Shown one piece after another: positions 1 to 7,735 of a DNA stretch of 10,136 bases (within the stretch, counting starts at the first letter, position 1; every line of letters begins with the position of its first letter). Made by a program: the position numbers and the translations under genes. This stretch comes from Stephanodiscus triporus (lineage: Eukaryota; Bacillariophyta; Thalassiosirophyceae; Thalassiosirales; Thalassiosiraceae), in contig JALLAZ010001120.1 in NCBI GenBank assembly GCA_036939755.1, positions 1 to 10,136 of the forward strand. Direction: 5' to 3'. The notes under the pieces were generated by a model. The model was not told the DNA's origin and searched no databases. It worked only from the letters and a program-made list of their open reading frames with translations.

Positions 1-363
1 AACTTTTTACGACGTGGGGAACAAGAGCCTCCGATCGATTTAGCTGTCGCATCCTGGAACATTAGCTGGTTCTTAAACCCCGGTATATACGGTAGCGGGG
101 AGAAGAAGTTACCGTAGTGTGGGGTTCTGCTGATTATTTAATTCCTACATAGGACTATGTGGTAGAATAAACTGGGCTTCTCAAATGTTTTCTTTGGTAG
201 TATCGTGTACTCTACGATACAGATTCCCACATGCCAGGGCTCAAGGTGGCGTCCCTTTTGGGGCGGGAACACGCTGTGGACGTAAAGAAAGCCCCCAGCT
301 GTATGTGTTGTTACGTGCTTGCGCGCAGGATCCCGCAAGAGGACATCGAACGAAAAAGCAGAG
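1..363. other. 5' flank of the ABC transporter gene
   Basis: No gene is supported here. The open frames over this stretch, and those running into exon 1 in other frames, have no recognisable protein features and no signs of splicing. An AT-rich patch near 130-146 could belong to a core promoter, but there is no clear TATA box at a convincing distance. A perfect 7-bp inverted repeat with a 7-nt loop lies at 200-220 (GTATCGT and ACGATAC arms); its role is unknown. The transcription start and 5' UTR cannot be fixed from sequence alone. Confidence 0.4.
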
Positions 364-3300
364 ATGACGAACTTGTACGTCGGGGCGACGCCCTCCGACG
401 ACGACCTTGCGTCGCCGTTGCTCGGAAATTGCCATCCCGACGACGACCGCGCCGGCGCGAGGACGACGGCGGCCCGATCGAGCGCGGAGTTCGACATCCG
501 CCACGACGACTACGACGAGGAGGAGGGCGACGGCCACTACTGCGACCACAACTACGACGACGAATGCGAATGCGAATGCGAATGCGGATACGGCGAATAC
601 GAATACGAAGACGAGACCACCGCGAGTTGCTGCCGCTGCTTCCGCTGTCCACGACCCCTACGGTCGGCCGTGGTCGTCCTCGTGGCATTAGCGGGCATAT
701 TGGCGTCGGCGCTATCCGTCGCGGACGTCGCCCTGTACGCCATCCGCTCGCGGTACGATAATATCTGGGCCTACGTCATGGGGGGGGTATGCATCGTATG
801 TTCAATCTTAGTGATCAAGAACGAGGCGTCAACATTGTTCGATGAATCTCCCGGTGAGTAATTTTCCCCATTGACATAATTTTTTTCAACCCCCCCCCCC
901 GAGTTCGCTCTTCTCGCTCATCTCGCGTAAAACAAAACACGCACACTTTTTCAGCCACGAAGAGGCGGGATGTAATCGATTCGATTCGTGGGAGAAAAAT
1001 CCTGTTGGCGGAGAAGGAATCACTGACCGCGGAGGTTGCCGCCCTCGTGGGCATCGATGAACGGTGAGTGCTCGCAGTAGCGATGATTACATCGCGAGAT
1101 TCATCGCGAGGAAAGTGGGGCACGCAAAGTGCGCATTGAGTATTGCACGGCGATTCGTCGGCTCTCACACATTTACCGTATTTGTTTGCCGCTTCGCATC
1201 GATGATATCTTAGCTACGAGGAAGCGGAACTGAAACTTCGAGGTATAACAGAGGCGCAGACGTGCAACGCTAATGACTTCGTGCGGATGGTGCAGGGAAA
1301 CGAGAAGACCCTAGATTTGATTAGAGTGAGTTTTTATTTATTTTGATTCGATTCGATCTATTCTCCAATTTATTCTGGATTTTTCGTTGCTTAGTCGTGT
1401 TTTGTTCTCTTCCTACTTGTGTGCGTGACACGGAATTGGCTGATTACCGGAAACTAAAGAAAAATTTGAGGCAGCAAGTCATGATGGATGTGGTCAGAAT
1501 CTTACTCAACAACCTGAACAGCGATGACATAATCGACTGTACAAAGGCAAATTGTATTTCTCACGAGATCAAGGTAAAGATGGAGGACCACGGAATATTA
1601 TTCGACGAGGCAAAATTCGTGTGCGCCTTGGCTACGAAATCTACGATTTGGGGAGGCATACACGCGATCAAAAACTTGATCGCATCCGGCGGGGTGCGTC
1701 CTTCGGAACGAACGGACAAGTCGTCGGGCGACGAACGAGATATCTATGACGCATTCCATTTGCCGAACTACGATCGAAGGCAGATGGGGTCCGTGCATGC
1801 CGCGAGGGCCAAGCTTGCCGGGACGCCCATATCCTTGGCCCCGATTCGTCCGAATAAGCGTCAAACGGACATGGAGGGAGATGACGATCCGGAAGAAGAA
1901 GGATGTTCCTCCGTCATAAGCAACATCCCCCAAAAGCGCGAAAATCGGATGAGAGAGCTCATGCATCATTTTCGTGTGATGGCAATTCCGTACTTTCGCG
2001 AAACGAGGGAGGGGCCGTGTCTCTTTGCAACGTTGCTCGTCATCAGCCTGATCAATGCTGGCATAGCGGTTTTCTATAGCTATTTATTTCGGGATTTCGG
2101 GACGGCCTTGGCGGAGAAGGATGTTGCCACGTTCTATGAAGTTATGTCCAAGTTTCTTCTAAGCATGATAGTGACGTTACCATTGCAGGTAAGTATTGAC
2201 GCCCTCGTCCTTGTTTTCTGTTAAATGTTGTGCTCAATCATCGATATGCCATATTGATCCATTTTTTTTGCAGATATCATATCGTTACATCAGGGTTAAG
2301 TTGCACATTGCGTGGAGGAAGTGGCTAACTAAACGAGTATTGAAACTTTACTTCACAAACAAGGTGAGATTTGTGCCATTTTTTACAAGACAATTGTGGA
2401 CATGATGGCTCGCTACTAACGTAATCTCTACTCTCCCTCGTTAATTGCCACATCAGGTTTATTATGGAGTAGAAAGGCGTGCAAAGTCCGATGGAGCATC
2501 GGCCAGGAACTATAGAGATCGTAAGGAAGAAATGGATAACCCCGACCAGCGTATACAGGAGGATGTTGCGAGTTTCACTGGATATAGCCTCAATTTATTC
2601 ATCACAGTTGTGAATACTATCCTGAGTCTTGTCAGCTATTCAGTCATTCTGTATACAATCATGCCTGAACTTTTTATCGCAATCATCCTATTTGCGAGTA
2701 TTGGCACCGTGTTGTCTGTCCTGATAGGGAAAGGTTAGATTCTTCTCTTTTGCCTTTGCGTGACCTCCATTGCGTTCTAACTTCATCTTCTACAACATTA
2801 TCGCTATATTATTCCATGAAGTGTTGATTAAACTGAACTACGAGTCATCTCAACGTGAGGCTGATTTCCGTTATAGCCTTGTCAGGATAAGAGGTGCGGA
2901 CTCCTTGTTTACAGTCTAAGATTGATTTTTCTCGCTTTTCTAACTTTGATACTTACCGCCTCCAACGCTCAAAGAATACGCCGAGTCCATTGCGTTTTAT
3001 GGTGGCGAGGTTGTTGAGGAGAGAGAGACGATGATTCGTTTCAATCGTGTCATTGACAATAGCACTGCGCTAAACAAAGCTGAAGTAAGATTGGAGCTGT
3101 TCACGACGATTTATAATCATCTCGTGAATATACTCCCAACCTTTGTGTTGGCCAATCAATACTTTCTTGGACTTATACGATTCGGTGTCATCGCCCAAGC
3201 CAGAGGTGCCTTCGGACATGTTTTGTCTGATATGTCAGTCGTCATTAATCAATTCAGTGGATTAGCAGGCTTTATGGCGGGCATTGATCGCCTATTTCTA

Positions 3301-4248
3301 TTTATGAAGACGGTACGTGGTCATATAACTTTTAGATCTCCACCGTCATAAATCTCATTCCAATTTTCGTGCCCCATATAGATTCAAGAGCTCGACTCCG
3401 ACCAGCTTAATGATGATGCTACTGTTATGATTATCAGAGAATCGGCCATTCCTAAAGTTTCGCATGGCATAGCTCTAAAAGAGTGCGATACATTTGCACC
3501 AAACAAGTCGATGCCTGTACTTACGATAAGAAACCTTCGACTCAGAACTCCTGACAACAAACGGGTTCTCTTTCAAAATCTCAATCTATCACTGGCAAAG
3601 GGTCAGAACCTTCTCATAGCAGGCGTGTCAGGCGCTGGGAAGAGTAGCTTGCTGCGTGCGATGGCGGGGCTTTGGCTCAATGGCGATGGCGACATAACAC
3701 GTGACAGGGATGTCTTTTTTCTACCACAGAGACCATACTGCCCCCCAGGAACTCTGCGTGATCAACTACTTTACCCCAGCGCAGAGCCTGAAGATGAATA
3801 TGTCATATCACATTATGCTTCACGACTGAGTGATGACGATTTATTAAATATTCTGATTTCAGTTGATCTCCCAGACTTAGCGACGAGAGTTGGAGATGGC
3901 GACCCCATCCTTGGTATCAACACGGCTCTCGATTGGAGTCACACTTTGTCGCTTGGTGAACAGCAACGTCTTGCTTTTGGAAGATTGCTTGTCAATCGAC
4001 CACGTCTCGTTGTCATGGACGAGAGTACTTCTGCGTTGGATGTTGTGGCAGAGAGAAAAATGTATAAATTACTGAAAGAACGTCTAGTCTCACCTATTGG
4101 AGACCCTGTTACTTATGTCAGTGTTGGTCACCGCCCCACCTTGGTTCCATTTCATGACCTGAAGTTGTTGCTGCGCGATGGCTCAGGTTATGCCAGTTTT
4201 GTCTCAGGGGAGGATGCGAGTAGCATACTAGATCAAAGGCAATGCTGA
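364..4248 (+). CDS. SbmA/BacA/YddA-type ABC half-transporter with fused N-terminal TM-coiled-coil-EF-hand-like domain (9 exons)
   Basis: Proposed exons are 364-853, 955-1063, 1214-1325, 1460-2188, 2274-2363, 2457-2733, 2822-2893, 2975-3312 and 3382-4248, giving about 1,027 residues. All introns are GT-AG and the frame stays open across every junction. The first ATG in frame is at 364. Residues 1-100 are acidic and low-complexity; two membrane helices (about 101-127 and 134-151) are followed by a charged coiled-coil-like stretch (about 160-237) and a degenerate EF-hand-like block (about 245-295). The ABC membrane domain starts near 405 with a helix at 425-447 and contains the family motif NPDQRI and the stretch REYAESIAFYGGE. 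The nucleotide-binding domain is complete: Walker A GVSGAGKSS (820-828), Q-loop Gln855, signature LSLGEQQR (928-935), Walker B with Asp952-Glu953, D-loop SALD and switch His989. The family (ABC_membrane_2) imports peptides or cobalamin in bacteria and includes peroxisomal ABCD relatives; the FLPQRPY context is closer to the bacterial/cyanobacterial branch. Substrate and membrane are unknown. As a half-transporter it probably dimerises. The least certain junction is the exon 4 acceptor (1459, or 1474). Confidence 0.85.
562..612 (+). repeat. (GAATGC)4 microsatellite and degenerate continuation in exon 1
   Basis: Four perfect hexamers occupy 562-585 and run on into a GAATAC-type degenerate array to about 612. 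In the coding frame they give alternating Cys-Glu and then Glu-Tyr residues, directly before a Cys-rich stretch (CCRCFRC) that precedes the first membrane helix. The repeat length is a multiple of three, so unit changes keep the frame. It is probably a slippage product in a disordered acidic N-terminus. Confidence 0.8.
854..954 (+). other. Intron 1 of the ABC transporter gene
   Basis: The donor is GTGAGT after a phase-1 codon and the acceptor is TTTTTCAG. It contains a C homopolymer at about 890-900 next to a T run, which is prone to sequencing error. Removing it joins SP-A-TKRRD in an open frame, which supports the model. Confidence 0.85.
1326..1459 (+). other. Intron 3 of the ABC transporter gene (acceptor uncertain)
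   Basis: The donor is GTGAGT in phase 0 after ...DLIR. A pyrimidine-rich AG at 1393-1394 looks strong but puts exon 4 into a frame that soon stops. AG at 1458-1459 keeps phase 0 and yields DLIR-KNLRQQVMMDVV. AG at 1473-1474 is an alternative that shortens the protein by five residues. Confidence 0.6.
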
Positions 4249-4717
4249 GACCTTCAGGTTTCGTATATTTCTGAGAGTTAGTGCGATAGTACACTCTTCC
4301 AGGTTCAAGAGGATAAAAATAATGGAATTACAAATAATGGGTTGAAATCCCTTAGATGGCATGAAATTCAAGTCCTAAGTAGATACTCACGTGGGGCAAA
4401 TCGACGAGCGACGCATAATTCTCACAGTCCAATCTTGCGCTAAAGCATGCGGAAGAATGGCGCTTGTGTTGGGCGGAGGCGGTGATGAGGGTTCAGTGGG
4501 ATTTCGCAGTTGTGCAGTCGGTAGAAGGATTGCAACTTGGAGGGTTGGGACATAGCCTATTGATGTTGGATATGTGCGTTGACACAACAATAATTCATTC
4601 ATCAAGCGAATATGTAAGCCCCAACTCTGTCCCAAACTCCGGTGCGAATATTCCAAGAGACCAGGAGAAGAATATAGTTTATCGCAATAAAAAAACATTA
4701 TCATATTTCGGTGTTGT
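4249..4717. other. Intergenic gap between converging genes (shared 3' flanks)
   Basis: This 469-bp stretch separates the stop codons of the ABC transporter (+) and metaxin-like (-) genes, so it must hold both 3' UTRs. A-rich motifs near 4313-4340 on the plus strand and a TTTATT-type motif near 4688 read on the minus strand could serve polyadenylation, but neither is a decisive signal. The small open frames inside it have no recognisable features. No RNA gene was recognised. Confidence 0.5.
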
Positions 4718-6532
4718 CTAGTCGACATTCCAGATGCCATACCCGACCAACGCCACCGCGATCGCCGCTCCCACGCCGCTGCTCGGCCACGTCCATCGCA
4801 CGAGTCGAGCCGCGTTCGACGTCGACGTCGACGTCGTCGGACCGGTCGTATACGGCCCCGGCGTCCGTCCGTCATCATCGTCATCCATCGTGTGGGGGGA
4901 GGCAATCTTCTCCGGAATTTCTTCGTTGAATGAATTGAGCGAGTTGGCGACGTCATTCCTGCGAATCCATCCGTCGTCTCTCCCGGGATTGCGCATCCTC
5001 CACCCGTCGGCGTATCCATCCCCGAAGTAAGAATCGCGCATCCCGTCGAAGTACCGCGTCAATACGGGATGACAAGACAGGACGCGAGCGAGGTGGACGT
5101 TGTTCCGCGCGTCGGCGAGGTGGGCGAATAGGAGGGCATCGACGCGAGTAGGACCGATCGTGCCGAGGAGATGATGATGACGACGACGTCGTCCCTCCTC
5201 CTCCTCGGGCATGGAGGATGCAGCGAGTAGCCTGCGTTCAAGTGAATCGTAGTAACGATCCGCCAATTCCATTGCGCGATGGACGTTGACTCTCCCGGAT
5301 TCGCCGCCGCCGCCGCCGGAGTCGGCGTCAACTCCACTCCTCCACGGGCGGGACGAGGACGGGCGTTTCCGGCGGTGGCTCGCGTCGTCTTCTTTCACCC
5401 GTCCTTCCCCCTTCCCCTCGGCGTCGTCATTGTCGTCGTCGTCGTCGTCGTCGTCTACGACGCCGCCGTTCCAAAATAGCTCTCGCGCCGGCCCGCCGGC
5501 GGAGGAAAGGAGGCCGCGAAGCGCCGACGATCGCTCATTGCGGGCCTGACACCACGACCACATCAGCGGGAAGAGGGAGGTGGGCGACGATCGAATGCCA
5601 CCACGCCGTGGTCGGAACGTTGTCCCCTCCCACGCAGCGTCGTCGTTGCCGTACCTGAGCGCCATCGAGACGACATGGAGCGAGTCGAGAATCATCGCCT
5701 CGTACGCGACGGCGTCCGCATGTTGCGACGATGACGTCGACGTCGACGTCGTCGACGAGTTGGGAACCCCCCCGGATATTATGACGTCGCCGGGACGGAC
5801 GCACCGCCCGCCTCTCTCCGACAGCAGGAGGTAATCCACGACGTGACTGCCCGAGTACACGAACGTCGTGCCATCGTCGTTGTCCTTCTCCTCCTTGCGC
5901 ATCATCGTCCCCTTCAGGAGGAAACGACATCCCATCCCCCCCGGCTGATCCCTCCCGACGAGGACATGACGATAATCGTCAGACGACGACGACGACGACG
6001 ATGGCACGACGTCCAGGAGGTGCGGCAGACTCCCGGTCGATTTTATCGCGCGGTATCCCGAATTGATCACGTCGTGCGGCACGTCCATCATTCGCATTAT
6101 TATCTGTTCGTGCCACGCCACGCGATGCTGCGTCAGGATCGTCGTCCTCGTTTTCATCGTCGTCGACGAAGTCGACGTCGATGGCCTCGGAGGAGGCTCG
6201 GCGGATATGACGTCGCAATCGTCGTCGAGGACGACGACGTGACGCGACGACGACGACGATGATGGCTTCTTAGCGGTAGTGCTGCTGCTGCACCCCCAGA
6301 CCTCGGTCCATCCCTCCTCGCGTCGTCGGGCGGATGACGACGACGACGACGACAACAACGACGGCGGCGGCGGCGGCGGACGGTGACTGGACGACGAGAC
6401 GTTGGTCATGAGGGGGAGGACCATCGTCATAACACCATAGTACAATGAGATTCTCCTTTTTTCACTGTACCAGAAGCTACGGAGGATTATGTAAAAGGAG
6501 ACTTTACGATACCTGTTAATGACTCTCTTCAT
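4718..6532 (-). CDS. Metaxin/Sam37-like mitochondrial outer-membrane protein with low-complexity insertions
   Basis: A single uninterrupted reading frame of up to 604 residues. Metaxins belong to the GST fold superfamily and act with the SAM/TOB complex in inserting beta-barrel proteins into the mitochondrial outer membrane. Features, numbered from the first ATG: GST-N/Tom37-like stretch about 136-240 (HEQIIMRMMDVP, then GSLPHLLD, then SGSHVVDYLL); helical GST-C-like stretch from about 273 (AVAYEAMILDSLHVVSMALRYGN); the most diagnostic block at about 416-503 (RAMELADRYYDSLERRLL, then GPTRVDALLFAHLADA); and a C-terminal hydrophobic helix at 587-600 followed by only four residues, fitting a tail anchor. 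Typical metaxins have roughly 300-330 residues; the excess is Ser, Asp, Gly and Thr-Ser runs between fold elements. The start is doubtful: residues 1-34 come from AT-rich DNA unlike the GC-rich body, so the ATG at 6430 (MTMVLPL) may be the true start and 6431-6532 a 5' UTR. The neighbouring ABC gene converges on it. Confidence 0.75.
   Translation of the reverse strand: MKRVINRYRKVSFYIILRSFWYSEKRRISLYYGVMTMVLPLMTNVSSSSHRPPPPPPSLLSSSSSSSARRREEGWTEVWGCSSSTTAKKPSSSSSSRHVVVLDDDCDVISAEPPPRPSTSTSSTTMKTRTTILTQHRVAWHEQIIMRMMDVPHDVINSGYRAIKSTGSLPHLLDVVPSSSSSSSDDYRHVLVGRDQPGGMGCRFLLKGTMMRKEEKDNDDGTTFVYSGSHVVDYLLLSERGGRCVRPGDVIISGGVPNSSTTSTSTSSSQHADAVAYEAMILDSLHVVSMALRYGNDDAAWEGTTFRPRRGGIRSSPTSLFPLMWSWCQARNERSSALRGLLSSAGGPARELFWNGGVVDDDDDDDDNDDAEGKGEGRVKEDDASHRRKRPSSSRPWRSGVDADSGGGGGESGRVNVHRAMELADRYYDSLERRLLAASSMPEEEEGRRRRHHHLLGTIGPTRVDALLFAHLADARNNVHLARVLSCHPVLTRYFDGMRDSYFGDGYADGWRMRNPGRDDGWIRRNDVANSLNSFNEEIPEKIASPHTMDDDDDGRTPGPYTTGPTTSTSTSNAARLVRWTWPSSGVGAAIAVALVGYGIWNVD
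5425..5460. repeat. GTC trinucleotide run encoding a poly-Asp tract
   Basis: A GTC-rich run on the plus strand, read as GAC on the minus strand, gives an Asp tract (with one Asn) at about residues 360-370 of the metaxin-like protein. It lies between the two halves of the GST-C-like region, so it is probably a surface loop expansion by replication slippage. Confidence 0.8.
5979..6003. repeat. GAC trinucleotide run encoding a poly-Ser tract
   Basis: A GAC run on the plus strand is read as TCG on the minus strand, giving seven or more Ser residues (about 178-184) in the metaxin-like protein, after the LPHLLD motif of the thioredoxin-like half. The same trinucleotide class in another frame produces the poly-Asp tract elsewhere in the gene. 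Confidence 0.8.
6325..6381. repeat. GAC/GGC trinucleotide array encoding Ser and Pro runs near the metaxin N-terminus
   Basis: A GAC array followed by a GGC array on the plus strand is read on the minus strand as a Pro run (about residues 52-57) followed by a Ser run (about 61-67). This sits before the first recognisable metaxin segment and is likely disordered. Confidence 0.75.
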
Positions 6533-7145
6533 GTATCATGTCCGTATGCGCACCGTCCTCCTAGTTGCCCCCCCCCCCTCCCACACCATCATCTGCAATC
6601 GTCGCCTGCCGCCCCCGTCGGCTGCCGCCGCTCCTCCCCCCCGCTGGCTGCTGTCGCCAGCCACCCCCGTCGACTGCCGCCCGTTGTCACCTGCCGTCGT
6701 CACAGCGACCGCTGCCGCCGACCACCGAGCGGCCAAATCATTGACAACCACAGGCGATGTCCAATAATCCGATTCCGCTGGACGCTCGTCTGCGCCCCAG
6801 TCTTCGAGGTGAAAGGCCTCACCTGTCGGCGTAGTCGCTGATGAGGGCCTTTAGAGTTAGTCGTCGACGAGTTCACGTCGAAAATGTGTCGTTCTGCATC
6901 ATCTCATCCTTTGAGAGTAGCACCCCCCATCACGGTCATTTGAATGAGACTACGTAGAGAGTGGTGGGGCGGGGGCGAGGTTTTAGATCACGTGTAAACT
7001 AGAAGTTCTGGTGTTGTCCTGCGCAACCCATACGGCACCGAACGATCCTGTTGAACATGTGTTACTCTACCACGTCCAAAACCAACACCAAGACCTTGGT
7101 TCACGTGAAATGTGGAGTACCAGCTGACGCGATTACCTCTCTAAA
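6533..7145. other. Intergenic, GC-rich proximal part of a head-to-head region
   Basis: This stretch lies upstream of the minus-strand metaxin-like gene and probably contains its promoter. From about 6560 to 6740 it is pyrimidine-rich with a C run (about 6570-6578) and CCGTCG/GCCGCC-like low-complexity sequence. A perfect 6-bp inverted repeat (AGGTGA and TCACCT arms, 6-nt loop) lies at 6807-6824. The short open frames over it translate into Pro/Ala low-complexity sequence or nothing recognisable. No RNA gene was seen. Confidence 0.4.
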
Positions 7146-7292
7146 GTATGTCAGATCAAGATATAAATTGATGATCAAGATCAAAGACAGAGATGAAACG
7201 CTTAGTTGTGAAATAATGATCCGCACTATGTACCAGATCCAAGAATGAATTGACGATCAAAATCAAACACGTAGACGACACGCTTAGTCTGG
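7146..7292. repeat. Direct repeat unit A (pairs with 7398-7539)
   Basis: A unit of about 147 bp beginning GTATGTCAGATCAAGAT and ending ACGCTTAGTCTGG recurs 247-252 bp downstream with scattered substitutions and small indels. It consists internally of two related modules starting with CAGATC at 7152 and 7234 (82 bp apart), each ending near an ACGCTTAGT box. There is no convincing coding potential. Confidence 0.8.
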
Positions 7293-7305
7293 GAGAGCGA
7301 GCAAA

Positions 7306-7369
7306 GGCAAGATCAAGAGAGAAAGATATGACCACGAGCACGATACGAGGGCAAGATAAAGAGAGAATC
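7306..7369. repeat. Short tandem repeat between the two large units
   Basis: Sequences of about 20 bp of the type GGCAAGATCAAGAGAGAA occur at 7306 and 7349, 43 bp apart, in the spacer between the two large repeat units. They resemble the CAGATCAAGAT core loosely and may derive from the same repeat family. Confidence 0.6.
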
Positions 7370-7397
7370 AGGCATGCAAACCACGATTCCCACTAGA

Positions 7398-7539
7398 GTA
7401 TGTCAGATCAAGATAAGAATTGATGATCAAGATCAAAGACGGAGATGAAACGCTTAGTTGAGATAATGATCCCCACTATGTATGCCAGATCCAAGATATG
7501 ATTTGAAGATCAAGATCATAGACGACACGCTTAGTCTGG
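7398..7539. repeat. Direct repeat unit B (pairs with 7146-7292)
   Basis: Second copy of the nested repeat, with modules starting CAGATC at 7404 and 7486, again 82 bp apart, and the same closing ACGCTTAGTCTGG box. A fifth, degenerate module may start at 7587. A CCAACACCAAGACC motif appears both before unit A (about 7082) and after unit B (about 7549), so the repeated segment may once have been longer. Confidence 0.8.
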
Positions 7540-7651
7540 TACTAAAAGCCAACACCAAGACCCGATACCAACATCAAGACCACTACCAGATCAAGATAAA
7601 CATCGTTGGTCTGGAGCAGCGATGGAGAATGGCATGCTCCGGGTGAGCTCT

Positions 7652-7680
7652 CATAAAATAAAATAAAAGCTGATCATAAA
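7652..7680 (+). promoter_or_regulatory. AT-rich TATA-like patch upstream of the protease gene
   Basis: A repeated AAAATA stretch (about 7655-7668) lies some 70-80 nt before the proposed start codon at 7736 and contrasts with the surrounding sequence. The position suits a core promoter with a short 5' UTR, but no transcription start can be read from sequence. Low-confidence assignment. Confidence 0.3.
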
Positions 7681-7735
7681 ACACAAGAGCCTTCGTCTGC
7701 ATTCAATCCTCACGAGAAGCCATTTATCATCCAAA

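Noticed and set aside
200..220. Perfect 7-bp inverted repeat with a 7-nt loop
   Set aside because: A single small hairpin in eukaryotic upstream DNA is weak evidence of function; noted only as a position.
231..761. Arg-rich open frame overlapping exon 1 of the ABC gene
   Set aside because: Pure GC-rich low complexity in the wrong frame; the frame carrying two membrane helices and consistent splice sites is the real one.
4464..4721. Plus-strand 85-codon open frame in the convergent intergenic gap
   Set aside because: No recognisable motif, no supporting context, and it overlaps the likely 3' UTRs.
4387..5019. Minus-strand open frame of about 210 codons at the 3' end of the metaxin-like gene
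   Set aside because: It is offset from the metaxin frame, half of it lies in the intergenic gap, and no domain is visible; it is an out-of-frame shadow.
5843..6262. Plus-strand Arg-rich open frame of about 139 codons antisense to the metaxin-like gene
   Set aside because: It arises from the GAC/CGA trinucleotide arrays, which are open in many frames; no domain is visible.
6519..6767. Plus-strand 82-codon open frame in the head-to-head region
   Set aside because: Pro/Ala/Thr low complexity without homology signals; it overlaps the probable metaxin promoter.
7051..7248. Plus-strand 65-codon open frame entering the nested repeats
   Set aside because: Half of it is repeat DNA and the second repeat unit does not preserve the frame because of indels.
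7146..7600. CRISPR-like array
   Set aside because: The modules are long, imperfect, only four or five in number and irregularly spaced between pairs; the setting is eukaryotic and no cas gene is present.
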